A DNA stretch of 10,976 bases from a bacterium (lineage in GTDB: Bacteria > Ratteibacteria > UBA8468 > B48-G9 > JAFGKM01): assembly GCA_026416755.1 (NCBI GenBank), contig JAOAEP010000028.1:1-10976 (forward strand). The letters run 5' to 3'. A program made the translations under genes and the position numbers. Positions 1 through 6,956 of this stretch are shown piece after piece (positions within the stretch are counted from its first letter, which is position 1; each line of letters starts with the position of its first letter). The notes under the pieces were generated by a model. That model saw only the letters and a program-made list of their open reading frames with translations. It did not search any database and was not told the origin of the DNA.

Positions 1-1425
1 TTGATGAAATTTCCCATATTCTGTAGGTAAGTAATTCCATCCTGGTATATCAACAATTTGAGCAAAACCATTTTTAATAGCAATCTCTCCCCAGTTTAAA
101 GCAGTTGTTGTTGGTCTTGTGGGATCTTCTTCTTTACATATGTTATGTAGAAATTTTGCAATTTGGGGTCCATTCACCGGATCTGTCTGTTCTGGTATTT
201 CATTTCCAATACTCCACATTATAACACTTGGATGATTTCTATCTCTTCTTATCATGTTTCTTAAATCTTTTTCCGCCCATTCATCAAATAGTTTATTATA
301 TCCATTTTCACATTTAGGTATTTTCCATTCATCAAATGCTTCATCAATTACAAGAAATCCCATTTCATCACATAGGTCAAGTAATTCAGGTGCAGGAGGA
401 TTATGGCTTGTTCTTATTGCATTTACTCCCATTTCCTTTAGTATTGTAAGTTGTCTTTTTATTGCTGATCTATTAACTGCTGCACCAAGTGGTCCAAGGT
501 CATGATGCATACATACACCTTTAAATTTAATTGACTCCCCATTCAAAAAAAATCCCTTTTCCGGGTCAAAATTTAAACTCCTTATACCAAATTTTGTTTC
601 ATAAGTATCCACAATTTCCCCATTTACTTTTAAATTAAAACAAGCGTTGTATAAATTTGGACTATTAATTGACCATAAAATTGGATTATCTATAAAAATT
701 TCCTGATTGTAAACACCTTCCTTATCTATTTCTCTCACTGTTTTCTCAATAAGTACAACTTTCCCATTCGGAGAAATTATTTTTGTTTCAAGTTCAACAG
801 GTACATTTTTTTCTGTATAGTTTTCAATGTTTGTTCTTATACTAATCTTGGCAAATTTTTCACTGATATAAGGTGTTGTTATATAGGTTCCCCAGAGAGA
901 GACATGAATTTTTCCCATTATTACGAGACGAACATTCCTGTAAATTCCAGCACCTGGATACCATCTTGAAGCATTTGGCTTATTATCAACAGAAACGACG
1001 ATAAAGTTTTCTCCTTCTTTAATAAAATCAGAAATATCAAAAGCAAATGATGAATAACCATATGGCCATTCCCCTACATATTTACCATTACAATAAATTT
1101 TGCTATTACTCATAACTCCATCAAACTCAATCCTTATTCTTTTATCCAAAATATCAGAAAGATTGATTTTAATCCTATACCATCCTTTCCCTACATGAGG
1201 AAGGCCACCTGTTACACCTGTAAGATATATCTCTTTTTCTATCCCATTTTCTTTCTTTTTTATAACTCTTTTGTCATTTTCTGGACTAAAAGGACCTTTA
1301 ATAGCCCAATCATGAGGAATTTTCACTTCTTCCCATTCAGAATCATCAAAATCAATATTTATTGACTCAGGGAAATCGCCTAACTTGAATTTCCATCCAT
1401 ATTTTAATTCCTTTATTTGCCTCAT
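1..1425 (-). CDS. Glycoside hydrolase family 2 protein (beta-galactosidase-like), N-terminal 475 residues, cut by left edge
   Basis: The frame is open from an ATG at 1425 to the left edge with no stop, so 475 residues are visible and the C-terminus is missing. The domain order fits GH2: an N-terminal jelly-roll sugar-binding domain (about residues 1-185, with IPHDW near residue 40 and SRWYPGAGIYRNV), an immunoglobulin-like domain (about 187-285), then the start of the TIM barrel. Barrel signatures are KGVCMHHDLGPLGAAV (around 303-318), AIRTSHNPPAPELLDLCDEM and WSIGNE, whose Glu409 is the expected acid/base. The catalytic nucleophile would lie off the window. GH2 enzymes hydrolyse beta-galactosides, glucuronides or mannosides; the substrate cannot be decided here. 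There is no signal peptide, so it is probably cytoplasmic and acts on imported oligosaccharides. GGAGGT lies four bases before the ATG. The gene starts 31 bases after the radical SAM gene and is probably co-transcribed with it. Confidence 0.9.
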   Translation of the reverse strand, partial: MRQIKELKYGWKFKLGDFPESINIDFDDSEWEEVKIPHDWAIKGPFSPENDKRVIKKKENGIEKEIYLTGVTGGLPHVGKGWYRIKINLSDILDKRIRIEFDGVMSNSKIYCNGKYVGEWPYGYSSFAFDISDFIKEGENFIVVSVDNKPNASRWYPGAGIYRNVRLVIMGKIHVSLWGTYITTPYISEKFAKISIRTNIENYTEKNVPVELETKIISPNGKVVLIEKTVREIDKEGVYNQEIFIDNPILWSINSPNLYNACFNLKVNGEIVDTYETKFGIRSLNFDPEKGFFLNGESIKFKGVCMHHDLGPLGAAVNRSAIKRQLTILKEMGVNAIRTSHNPPAPELLDLCDEMGFLVIDEAFDEWKIPKCENGYNKLFDEWAEKDLRNMIRRDRNHPSVIMWSIGNEIPEQTDPVNGPQIAKFLHNICKEEDPTRPTTTALNWGEIAIKNGFAQIVDIPGWNYLPTEYGKFHQ

Positions 1426-1456
1426 TTTACCTCCAATTTTTTTAGAATTTATATTT

Positions 1457-2512
1457 TTACCCCAAATTTAAAAGATGTAAATTTCCAATATGGACATTTT
1501 TAAGATATTTTTTTGCTATATTATAACATTTATACACGGTTTCTTTTGGTGTTATAGGTAAATCATTCATATAAAATTCAGGGTGAAAAATTAGTAAAGA
1601 ATAAGGAATTTCAGAATTTAAAGAAGAAATAAATTTTGCTATTTTTTCAACTTCAATTTCATCTATATATCCTGGGACAAGTAATGTTGTTGCAGTAAGT
1701 AAGGGATAATCTGCCTTAGGTAAAATTTCTTTTGCAATTAATTCAAAATTTTCATATGTTTTTTTATTTGATACACCCGTTAGAACAATATTTAAATTTT
1801 CATCAAATGCTTTTAAGTCAAATTTTATAATCCCTTTACTTTTAAGTGCAATTTCTCCTACTTTCTTAACAAAAATTTCATTTCCACTCCCGTTCCATTC
1901 AAAACATATTTTTATTTCTCTTTTTTTAAGGATCGCCTCGGAAAAACTTATTACAAAAGGCATTTGTGGTTCAGGAGAACCCCCGAAAAAACATACACAA
2001 TAAACTTCTTTTTTTTCTGATTTTTTAACCAATTGCTCAAAAGAAACAATATTCCCCTTTTCAATAAATTTGTGAGAATAATTCTGACAGAAAAGACAGT
2101 CAAAAGAACAACCATAGAAAAAAACTGCAAGGTTATATTTACCTCTTCCTTCTTTATCAGCACCACAAAACCATTCTGCACAGCAGTTTGTAGGAATCGG
2201 GTCATAGTAAAAATCTAAAACTCCTTTTTCTGAATCTGTTATACTTTTTAAAACTCCATTCAAATTTTCTCTCAAACCACAATATCCTTTCTCTCCTTTT
2301 CCAATAATACATTGATTAAAACAAAAATCACATTTTATCCCTCCGGTTGTCTTTGGTGGAAAAAAAGGAAGATTAAATATTTCTCTTACTTTTTGATGAA
2401 CTTCTTTGGTATAAATAATTACTTCTTTAGGTTTTTTTCTAATACAATCAAGACATATACCTAAATTTTTTGAAATTAATTTTTCTTTTTTACAGAGTTT
2501 ACATATTTCCAT
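1457..2512 (-). CDS. Radical SAM protein, PflA-like (COG1180-type), with extra N-terminal cysteine clusters
   Basis: This 351-residue protein has the radical SAM cluster motif C135-x3-C139-x2-C142 (GCSFDCLFCQN), which binds a [4Fe-4S] cluster and S-adenosylmethionine, followed by FFGGSPEP (175-182) in the place of the SAM-binding GGE-type motif. The rest resembles pyruvate formate-lyase-activating-enzyme-like proteins: DLKAFDE, LTGVSN, LLVPGYIDEIEVEKIA and IGNLHLL. Two cysteine groups precede the core. C4/C7/C20/C23 look like a small zinc ribbon, and C61/C64/C68/C78 (CDFCFNQC then GYCGLREN) match the N-terminal cluster region of this family. C110, C111 and C116 are additional. The substrate is unknown, and no glycyl radical enzyme is in the window. 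The ATG at 2512 has no convincing Shine-Dalgarno site, and no better start exists between it and the upstream gene 52 bases away. Confidence 0.88.
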   Translation of the reverse strand: MEICKLCKKEKLISKNLGICLDCIRKKPKEVIIYTKEVHQKVREIFNLPFFPPKTTGGIKCDFCFNQCIIGKGEKGYCGLRENLNGVLKSITDSEKGVLDFYYDPIPTNCCAEWFCGADKEGRGKYNLAVFFYGCSFDCLFCQNYSHKFIEKGNIVSFEQLVKKSEKKEVYCVCFFGGSPEPQMPFVISFSEAILKKREIKICFEWNGSGNEIFVKKVGEIALKSKGIIKFDLKAFDENLNIVLTGVSNKKTYENFELIAKEILPKADYPLLTATTLLVPGYIDEIEVEKIAKFISSLNSEIPYSLLIFHPEFYMNDLPITPKETVYKCYNIAKKYLKNVHIGNLHLLNLG

Positions 2513-2564
2513 TGAACTTTTTTGTGTGGTCCAATTTATATTAGATTATTCTATTTTCTTTTTC

Positions 2565-2975
2565 TTATTGAACCTCTCCAATACGTTTAAGTTGTAATTC
2601 AGTCAATTCCAACATTGTAAATACATTTCCTTCAGTATGTTTACAGTCAAAAGATTCTGTATCTCCAATTTTTAAAATTGAAAAGAATTTACGTACTTTG
2701 TCAAGATAAGATGGCTTTTTCTTATAAATCTCAGGGTTTATGCGAAGAATAATCTGTTTACCTATTATCTCAGAAGGATTTTGGGCCCTATTGTGTTTCC
2801 ATACTTTTTCAACTTTAGTAACCTGAATAACAATCTGATCCTGACCCTTTGATATGATTTTCCCTGAAAGCATCCCAGCAAAACCTATACCACCCTCTGG
2901 AAATTGCTCCTCTACTGCCCAACTTAAAGATACAAAAACTAAAACAAAAACTATTAATTTTATTAATCTTTTCAT
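2565..2975 (-). CDS. Small exported protein of unknown function (136 aa)
   Basis: An ATG at 2975 is preceded at eight bases by AAGGAGG, so I start here. A GTG nine bases further upstream is in frame but overlaps the Shine-Dalgarno site itself and is unlikely to be used. The first 20 residues are a clear signal peptide: MKR, then a hydrophobic stretch LIKLIVFVLVFVSLSWA, with probable cleavage after SWA. The mature part, about 115 residues, looks like a compact beta-rich domain: GKIISKGQDQIVIQVTKVEK, then VWKHNRAQNPSEIIGK, a basic central segment, LKIGDTESF, and ELTELQLKRI near the end. From memory, similarly patterned small secreted proteins occur in Planctomycetes-like bacteria, but I cannot name a family. 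It probably acts outside the cytoplasm. A TATAAT box upstream suggests it starts its own transcript after the hydrogenase maturation genes. Confidence 0.75.
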   Translation of the reverse strand: MKRLIKLIVFVLVFVSLSWAVEEQFPEGGIGFAGMLSGKIISKGQDQIVIQVTKVEKVWKHNRAQNPSEIIGKQIILRINPEIYKKKPSYLDKVRKFFSILKIGDTESFDCKHTEGNVFTMLELTELQLKRIGEVQ

Positions 2976-2983
2976 AAATGTCA

Positions 2984-2990
2984 CCTCCTT
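2984..2990 (-). promoter_or_regulatory. Ribosome binding site AAGGAGG that decides the start of the exported protein
   Basis: AAGGAGG lies eight bases before the ATG at 2975. The in-frame GTG at 2984 begins inside this site and therefore cannot use it, which favours the ATG. Confidence 0.8.
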
Positions 2991-3006
2991 TCAGTTCTTT
3001 AAGCAC

Positions 3007-3012
3007 ATTATA
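3007..3012 (-). promoter_or_regulatory. Possible -10 promoter element (TATAAT) for the exported-protein gene
   Basis: A perfect TATAAT on the minus strand lies in the roughly 90-base gap after the maturation protease gene, 16 bases before the AAGGAGG ribosome binding site. This would give a short leader of about 20-30 bases. The -35 region at 17-18 bases spacing is only T-rich (TTTTTG/TTTTTT) and does not match TTGACA well. Such hexamers arise by chance in DNA this AT-rich, so the support comes from position as well as sequence. Confidence 0.4.
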
Positions 3013-3076
3013 CAATTTTTTTGAATTCCCAAAAAATGTTTTATCTAAATTTCTAACTTTCTTTTTTAATTTTACA

Positions 3077-3553
3077 CTAATTTTTTTCCTTAACCGAGCA
3101 TACATCCAACAGCAAGATAAGAATTTTTTCTATGGATTGTAAGAGAGGTAAACTTATTTTTTCGTTTAATTTTATTTCTTCTGGTTGAATCCCTAAAATA
3201 TAAATTTCAATATCTCCTATAAGATTTTTTAAAATAGGAAGGGAAAAATTATGTGTGGAAATTGTTGTATCTTTAATTTCTTCAACTTTAAAGATTCTAA
3301 AATCGCCTGGAAAAGATCCAATATCCATAGTGTCTATTATTAAGATTAAGGAAGGAGAAAATTTCTTTATAATTCCTATATAGTTTTCAGGTTTGTTTTC
3401 CGCATCAATCACAAGTATATTTTTATTCTTTATTTCCCCTTTTAGTTTTTCAGCAATAATACTCCCAACTGCATCATCTCCTTTTAATCTATTCCCAATT
3501 CCAAGTATTACTATTTTTTCCCCTTTTTTAATCTTCTTAAGTATTCTATCCAT
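3077..3553 (-). CDS. hycI: [NiFe]-hydrogenase maturation protease, HycI type
   Basis: This 158-residue protein belongs to the HyaD/HybD/HycI endopeptidase family, which removes the C-terminal extension of the hydrogenase large subunit after nickel insertion. GIGNRLKGDDAVG (18-30) is the N-terminal family signature. Expected nickel-sensing ligands are present: an acidic residue in GDD (D26/D27), D74 in IIDTMD and H101 in STHNFSLP. PEN at 55-57 and the THN motif are typical of the HycI branch that serves group 4 membrane-bound hydrogenases, so the likely substrate is the large subunit of a Mbh/Ech-like enzyme. The gene overlaps the end of hypB by 43 bases, which implies translational coupling. 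The ATG at 3553 has only a weak AGGTG about 13 bases upstream, but there is no better start before the conserved GIGN motif. Confidence 0.9.
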   Translation of the reverse strand: MDRILKKIKKGEKIVILGIGNRLKGDDAVGSIIAEKLKGEIKNKNILVIDAENKPENYIGIIKKFSPSLILIIDTMDIGSFPGDFRIFKVEEIKDTTISTHNFSLPILKNLIGDIEIYILGIQPEEIKLNEKISLPLLQSIEKILILLLDVCSVKEKN

Positions 3554-4170
3554 TCAAAAAAATTTTCACCTGTTTTTGAAGAAAGTTTAATTAAAATGGT
3601 TTCTGGAGATATTTTTTTTAAGTCATTTTCAAATTTTTCAAAATCAAATTCACTATATGGCAAAAGGTCCACTTTATTCAAAATGCATATATCAGAAAAC
3701 TTAAAAATTAATGGATATTTTAATACTTTATCATTTCCTTCAGTTATTGAAGAAACGACTATATTTTTTTCAGTTCCAATATCAAATTCAGCAGGACATA
3801 TAAGATTTCCAACATTTTCAACAAAAAGGATATCTATCTCATCAATTTTAATTTCAGAAATCCCTATTTTTACCATATTGGCATCAAGATGACATCCACC
3901 ACCTGTATTTATTTGAATAACTGGTATATTAAATTTCTTAAACTTTTCAGCATCAATAACACCCTCAACATCTCCTTCAATAACAGCAAAGTTAAATTTT
4001 TCTTTCAAATTTTCTATTGTTTTTTCAATAAATAATGTCTTTCCACTTCCAGGAGAACCCATAACGTTAAAGGAAAGAATATTTTTTTCATTTAATATTT
4101 CTCTTACTTCCTTTGCTAATTTTTCATTCTCTTCAAACAAACTCTTTTCAATTCTTATCACTTTAAGCAT
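3511..4170 (-). CDS. hypB: Hydrogenase/urease nickel incorporation GTPase HypB (219 aa)
   Basis: HypB is the SIMIBI-class GTPase that, with HypA, delivers nickel to the [NiFe] hydrogenase large subunit. All the expected motifs are visible: P-loop GSPGSGKT (38-45), EGDVEG (65-70), NTGGGCHLDA (88-97), VENVGNLICPAEFDIG (117-132) and NKVD (165-168) for guanine recognition. C93, H94 and C125 are the GTPase-domain metal ligands. The N-terminal CxxCGC high-affinity nickel site and a histidine-rich stretch, present in some HypB proteins, are both absent. I start at the ATG at 4170, which has GAGG six bases upstream and begins one base after the hypA stop. A second ATG nine codons upstream, inside hypA, would add MKILKLRFN, which does not resemble a HypB N-terminus. 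Confidence 0.93.
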   Translation of the reverse strand: MLKVIRIEKSLFEENEKLAKEVREILNEKNILSFNVMGSPGSGKTLFIEKTIENLKEKFNFAVIEGDVEGVIDAEKFKKFNIPVIQINTGGGCHLDANMVKIGISEIKIDEIDILFVENVGNLICPAEFDIGTEKNIVVSSITEGNDKVLKYPLIFKFSDICILNKVDLLPYSEFDFEKFENDLKKISPETILIKLSSKTGENFFEWIEYLRRLKKGKK

Positions 4171-4171
4171 A

Positions 4172-4429
4172 TTAAACCTCAATTTCAATATTTTCAATTA
4201 TATATTCTCTTTCAGAAGGAGGTAAAGTTCTTTCTAAATGAATCTGTGCACCCTCATAAATTTTATTGCCTTTTGTTAATGAAGAGAAAATAAAGTTTAA
4301 ATTTTCTTCATCAAGACAACTATAGGGATTTATTTTCAAGTTTATTTTTAAAAGTTTCTTTGCGTTATTCTCTTTACAAATCTCTTCAATTATCTTAATA
4401 AGATTATTTATTATAGATAATTCATGCAT
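4172..4429 (-). CDS. hypA: HypA-like nickel chaperone lacking the zinc-ribbon domain (85 aa)
   Basis: HypA binds nickel through its N-terminal MHE motif and, with HypB, passes it to the hydrogenase large subunit. This protein begins MHELSI, keeping His2 and Glu3, and matches the nickel-binding domain through SLTKGNKIYEGAQIHLER. The family normally continues with a zinc ribbon of two CxxC pairs and ends near 110-120 residues. Here the chain passes from LERTLPPSE directly to REYIIENIEIEV, which resembles the usual HypA C-terminal strand, so the zinc segment of about 30 residues is missing. The only cysteines are C18 and C38. The frame is intact and is followed at once by hypB, so this looks like a clean internal loss rather than a frameshift. 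The ATG directly abuts the mrpG stop, with GGAAG as a probable ribosome binding site. Confidence 0.85.
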   Translation of the reverse strand: MHELSIINNLIKIIEEICKENNAKKLLKINLKINPYSCLDEENLNFIFSSLTKGNKIYEGAQIHLERTLPPSEREYIIENIEIEV

Positions 4430-4759
4430 TTAATCTTCTTCCTTCAATAAATTCTCTTCAATTTCTGTCCCTTTTACTGGTTCAACTCCTGAAATAAAAG
4501 CACCATAAGATAAAGCATGAGAGGCTGTTGGTGAGTTTAAAAATAGAAACACTATACAGAGTAATGCTTTAAGACCAATGCTTGAAAAACCTGTGATTAA
4601 AAATGTTCCAAAAAGAATAGAACCAGCACCAAAAGTTACACATTTTGTTGCTGTTTGGAGTCTGCAATAAACATCAGGCATTCTAACAAGACCAAGACAA
4701 CCAAAAAAAATGAAAGAAAGGCCAATAAATATCAAAAACCAACCAAAAATTTCAATCAT
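4430..4759 (-). CDS. mrpG: Mrp/Mnh-type antiporter subunit G (109 aa)
   Basis: This is a small membrane subunit of the Mrp cation/proton antiporter module, which is also a building block of Mbh-type hydrogenases. It carries the family signature LGLVRMPDVYCRLQTATK (22-39) after the first membrane helix and SPTASHALSYGAF (76-88) after the third. There are three predicted helices and an acidic tail (about 98-109). I start at the ATG at 4759, with GGGAGG seven bases upstream. An in-frame ATG ten codons earlier would add a charged stretch and has no such site. The start overlaps the mrpF stop by eight bases, and hypA follows without a gap. The role of G in transport is structural or unresolved. 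Confidence 0.92.
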   Translation of the reverse strand: MIEIFGWFLIFIGLSFIFFGCLGLVRMPDVYCRLQTATKCVTFGAGSILFGTFLITGFSSIGLKALLCIVFLFLNSPTASHALSYGAFISGVEPVKGTEIEENLLKEED

Positions 4760-5006
4760 CAAATTTCCTCCCTTCAAGAAATTTGGCAAGTGTTAAAGAA
4801 CTAACAAAACCAAGGATACTCCAAGCAATGGCAATATTCATATAAAAATCAACTCTCGTAATTAGAGAATAAAAAACACAATAAACAATTATTACAAGTC
4901 CTAAGATGTCAATAGCAACACTTCTATCAGCAGCGGTTGGCCCTTTTGCAATTCTATATATACACATTAAGATACAAAAACCTAAAAATATAAAAATTAT
5001 ATTCAT
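4752..5006 (-). CDS. mrpF: Mrp/Mnh-type antiporter subunit F (84 aa)
   Basis: This small subunit has three membrane helices, at about residues 2-18, 32-52 and 56-76. The family motif is YRIAKGPTAADRSVAIDILG (17-36), with the conserved GPT, D27-R28 and D33 at the start of the second helix. Its length is usual for MrpF (80-100 residues). The start overlaps the mrpE stop by four bases (ATGA) and the end overlaps mrpG by eight, typical of translationally coupled Mrp operons. MrpF packs against E and G in the assembled complex. Confidence 0.92.
   Translation of the reverse strand: MNIIFIFLGFCILMCIYRIAKGPTAADRSVAIDILGLVIIVYCVFYSLITRVDFYMNIAIAWSILGFVSSLTLAKFLEGRKFDD
4767..4772 (-). promoter_or_regulatory. 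Ribosome binding site GGGAGG that decides the mrpG start
   Basis: GGGAGG lies inside the 3' end of mrpF, seven bases before the ATG at 4759, and supports the shorter form of MrpG. Confidence 0.75.
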
Positions 5007-5485
5007 TCAAAAACCCTTTTTAAAATTTTCTCCATTAATCCTATTATGATTTCTTTCTGTTTCTCTTTTTCATAAGTATAAATGTAAATCCAGTGAATGT
5101 AAAGATATCTATCAGTTATTTTTACAGTAAAAGTTCCGGGTGTTAGTGTTATTGAATTTGCTAAGATTGTTCTTGCAAGAGAAGATTTTAATTCAATAGG
5201 TATTTTAACAATCCCTGGTTTTATCGGTAAACGAGGACTTAAAACTCTATAAGCCATTAAAATATTTGCTTTAATCATATAATAGACAAAGACAAAAAGA
5301 TATTCAATAAAATAAATGTATCTTCTTATCTGAAAAATTTTTTTATTAACTTTAAATTCTTTTCTGAAGATAAAAGCAACAAATATGCAAATAAATATTC
5401 CAACAAGTATATTTAGAAATTCCAAATTCCATGTAAAAACCATCCACACAAAAAATGTAAGAATAAAAATTAATAAAAATTCCAT
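5003..5485 (-). CDS. mrpE: Mrp/Mnh-type antiporter subunit E (160 aa)
   Basis: MrpE is an accessory subunit with N-terminal membrane helices (about 3-20, 22-40 and 57-75) and a C-terminal cytoplasmic domain. The diagnostic motif LANSITLTPGT is present at 108-118, followed by TVKI and a strand ending YIHWI, as in the family. Length is normal. It begins one base after the mrpD stop and ends with a four-base overlap into mrpF. In Mrp systems E is needed for complex stability; no catalytic role is established. Confidence 0.93.
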   Translation of the reverse strand: MEFLLIFILTFFVWMVFTWNLEFLNILVGIFICIFVAFIFRKEFKVNKKIFQIRRYIYFIEYLFVFVYYMIKANILMAYRVLSPRLPIKPGIVKIPIELKSSLARTILANSITLTPGTFTVKITDRYLYIHWIYIYTYEKEKQKEIIIGLMEKILKRVFE

Positions 5486-5486
5486 C

Positions 5487-6956
5487 TCATTTCTCCATTA
5501 TTTGAGCATATTTAAAATTTTCCATAACATTAACTGCTTTATCAATATAAATTTTTAGGTTAGGTAAAAAAATAAGTCCAGAAAGAGAAATCAAAATACT
5601 TAAAATAATCATTGGCATTAAAAGATTATAGTTGACCTCATTAATAGTTTTAAATTCATCTTTACTATAAAAAATATTTCTCTGTAATTTCAAAAAGTAT
5701 CCCAATGTTATAATTGAAACAACTACGCATATAAAAGCAATTCCAAAATAATGTGCTTTTATTGCAGAAATAATAATAATAATCTTACTCCAAAAACACC
5801 CAAAAGGTGGTACTCCTGATATTGAAAGCATACCTGAAGAAGCTGTCATAGTTGTATATGGCATTTTATCTTGAAGTCCTTTTAACTCATCTATTTTTGT
5901 TGTTTTATATCTATACTCAATTGCACCTGAATTTAAAAAGAGTAACGATTTTGAAAAAGAATGAAATATAAAATGTAATATTGCACCAAGATACCCATAA
6001 TATCCTCCAATTCCAAGTGCAAGTGCACAATAACCAATTTGACTTATACTTGAATATGCATAAGTTCTCTTTATATCTGTTTGATCAAGTGCCATTAAGG
6101 AACCAAAAATCATTGAAATAAGTCCAAGTCCAAGAATTATAATTTTACTCTCAGGAAACATAGTAAAAATATTGGTAATTATCCTTAAAAGTAAATAAAA
6201 ACCAGTTACCTTTATAAATAGTCCAGATAAAATTGCTGAAACAGGTGATGGAGCAAGGGAATGAGCATCAGGAAGCCAGAAATGGAATGGGAAAAGAGCA
6301 GTTTTTAAAGCAAATCCAGAAATAAAAAATCCAATTATAAACCATAATTGAATTTCATTTATATTTTTTGCTATATATGTAAAATCAGCAATGTTTAAAG
6401 TACCTGTTTTCCCAAAAATTAAACCAATAGCGATAAGAATAATTGTTGAACCAATAAAACCGAGTATTGTATATTTTAAAGATGCCTCAAGTTCTTCTGT
6501 TCTTAAACCAAAAGCAACAAGAATATATGAAGCAATAGAAGATATCTCAAGGAAAACATAAATATTAAAAAAATCCATACTTATTAAAATTCCATTTAAA
6601 CCTGCAGATATAAGAGAAAATAAAACATAAAAGTATCCGGCTTTTGTATATTTTTCCATATATGATAAAGAAAACCAACAAATTAAAGGAAGAATGAAAT
6701 TTAAAACAAAAAGGAAAATGTAAGAAAGAGCATCAACCATTAAAGTAATCCCAATAGGTATTTCCCATCCCCCAACATAATAGACAATCCTTTCATTTAA
6801 AAATACATATTTCCCTAAAAGTATTACAGAGATTAAACTTAAAATTGAAAAAGAAAGGCAAGCAATTCCAGAAAGTTTTTCATATTCTTTCCACAAAAGT
6901 GCTATCAAAAATGCAGAAAGTAAATATAAAATAACTGGAGAAATAATCAAATTCAT
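5487..6956 (-). CDS. mrpD: Mrp/Mnh-type antiporter subunit D, proton-translocating (489 aa)
   Basis: This is a polytopic subunit of about 14 helices, homologous to NuoM/NuoN of complex I and MbhH of membrane-bound hydrogenase, with the usual MrpD length. The residues of the ion channel are visible: E137 in FLEISS (helix 5), K218 in GFALKTALFPFHFWLPD (helix 7), K249 in LFIKVTG (helix 8), the F-H-S-F-S-K segment ending at K336, and K391 in PPFGCFWSK (helix 12). Broken-helix prolines are in the P-x-x-P motif APSPVSAILSG. It is therefore expected to be active in proton translocation. The start overlaps mrpC by four bases (ATGA), and mrpE follows after one base. Confidence 0.94.
   Translation of the reverse strand: MNLIISPVILYLLSAFLIALLWKEYEKLSGIACLSFSILSLISVILLGKYVFLNERIVYYVGGWEIPIGITLMVDALSYIFLFVLNFILPLICWFSLSYMEKYTKAGYFYVLFSLISAGLNGILISMDFFNIYVFLEISSIASYILVAFGLRTEELEASLKYTILGFIGSTIILIAIGLIFGKTGTLNIADFTYIAKNINEIQLWFIIGFFISGFALKTALFPFHFWLPDAHSLAPSPVSAILSGLFIKVTGFYLLLRIITNIFTMFPESKIIILGLGLISMIFGSLMALDQTDIKRTYAYSSISQIGYCALALGIGGYYGYLGAILHFIFHSFSKSLLFLNSGAIEYRYKTTKIDELKGLQDKMPYTTMTASSGMLSISGVPPFGCFWSKIIIIISAIKAHYFGIAFICVVVSIITLGYFLKLQRNIFYSKDEFKTINEVNYNLLMPMIILSILISLSGLIFLPNLKIYIDKAVNVMENFKYAQIMEK

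Noticed and set aside
254..505. A plus-strand frame of 83 codons
   Set aside because: It lies opposite the conserved TIM-barrel part of the GH2 gene, is serine-rich as expected for an antisense shadow, and shows no family pattern.
2513..2564. A promoter or terminator in the 52-base gap before the radical SAM gene
   Set aside because: There is only a four-base inverted repeat (TAGA/TCTA) and AT-rich hexamers that are expected by chance.
3013..3076. A transcription terminator after hycI
   Set aside because: The gap is AT-rich with runs of A and T, but I found no GC-containing hairpin followed by a T run on the minus strand.
2815..3105. A minus-strand frame of 96 codons across the gap before the exported-protein gene
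   Set aside because: It overlaps the exported-protein gene for most of its length, has low-complexity lysine-rich then cysteine/glycine-rich composition, and lacks a ribosome binding site. The signal peptide and AAGGAGG support the other frame.
3393..3892. Plus-strand frames opposite hycI and hypB
   Set aside because: Both are opposite well-conserved motifs of recognised genes and encode phenylalanine/serine-rich shadows.
4172..4260. A frameshift hiding the HypA zinc ribbon
   Set aside because: The intact frame ends in the normal HypA C-terminal strand right at hypB, and there is no room for the missing segment in another frame.
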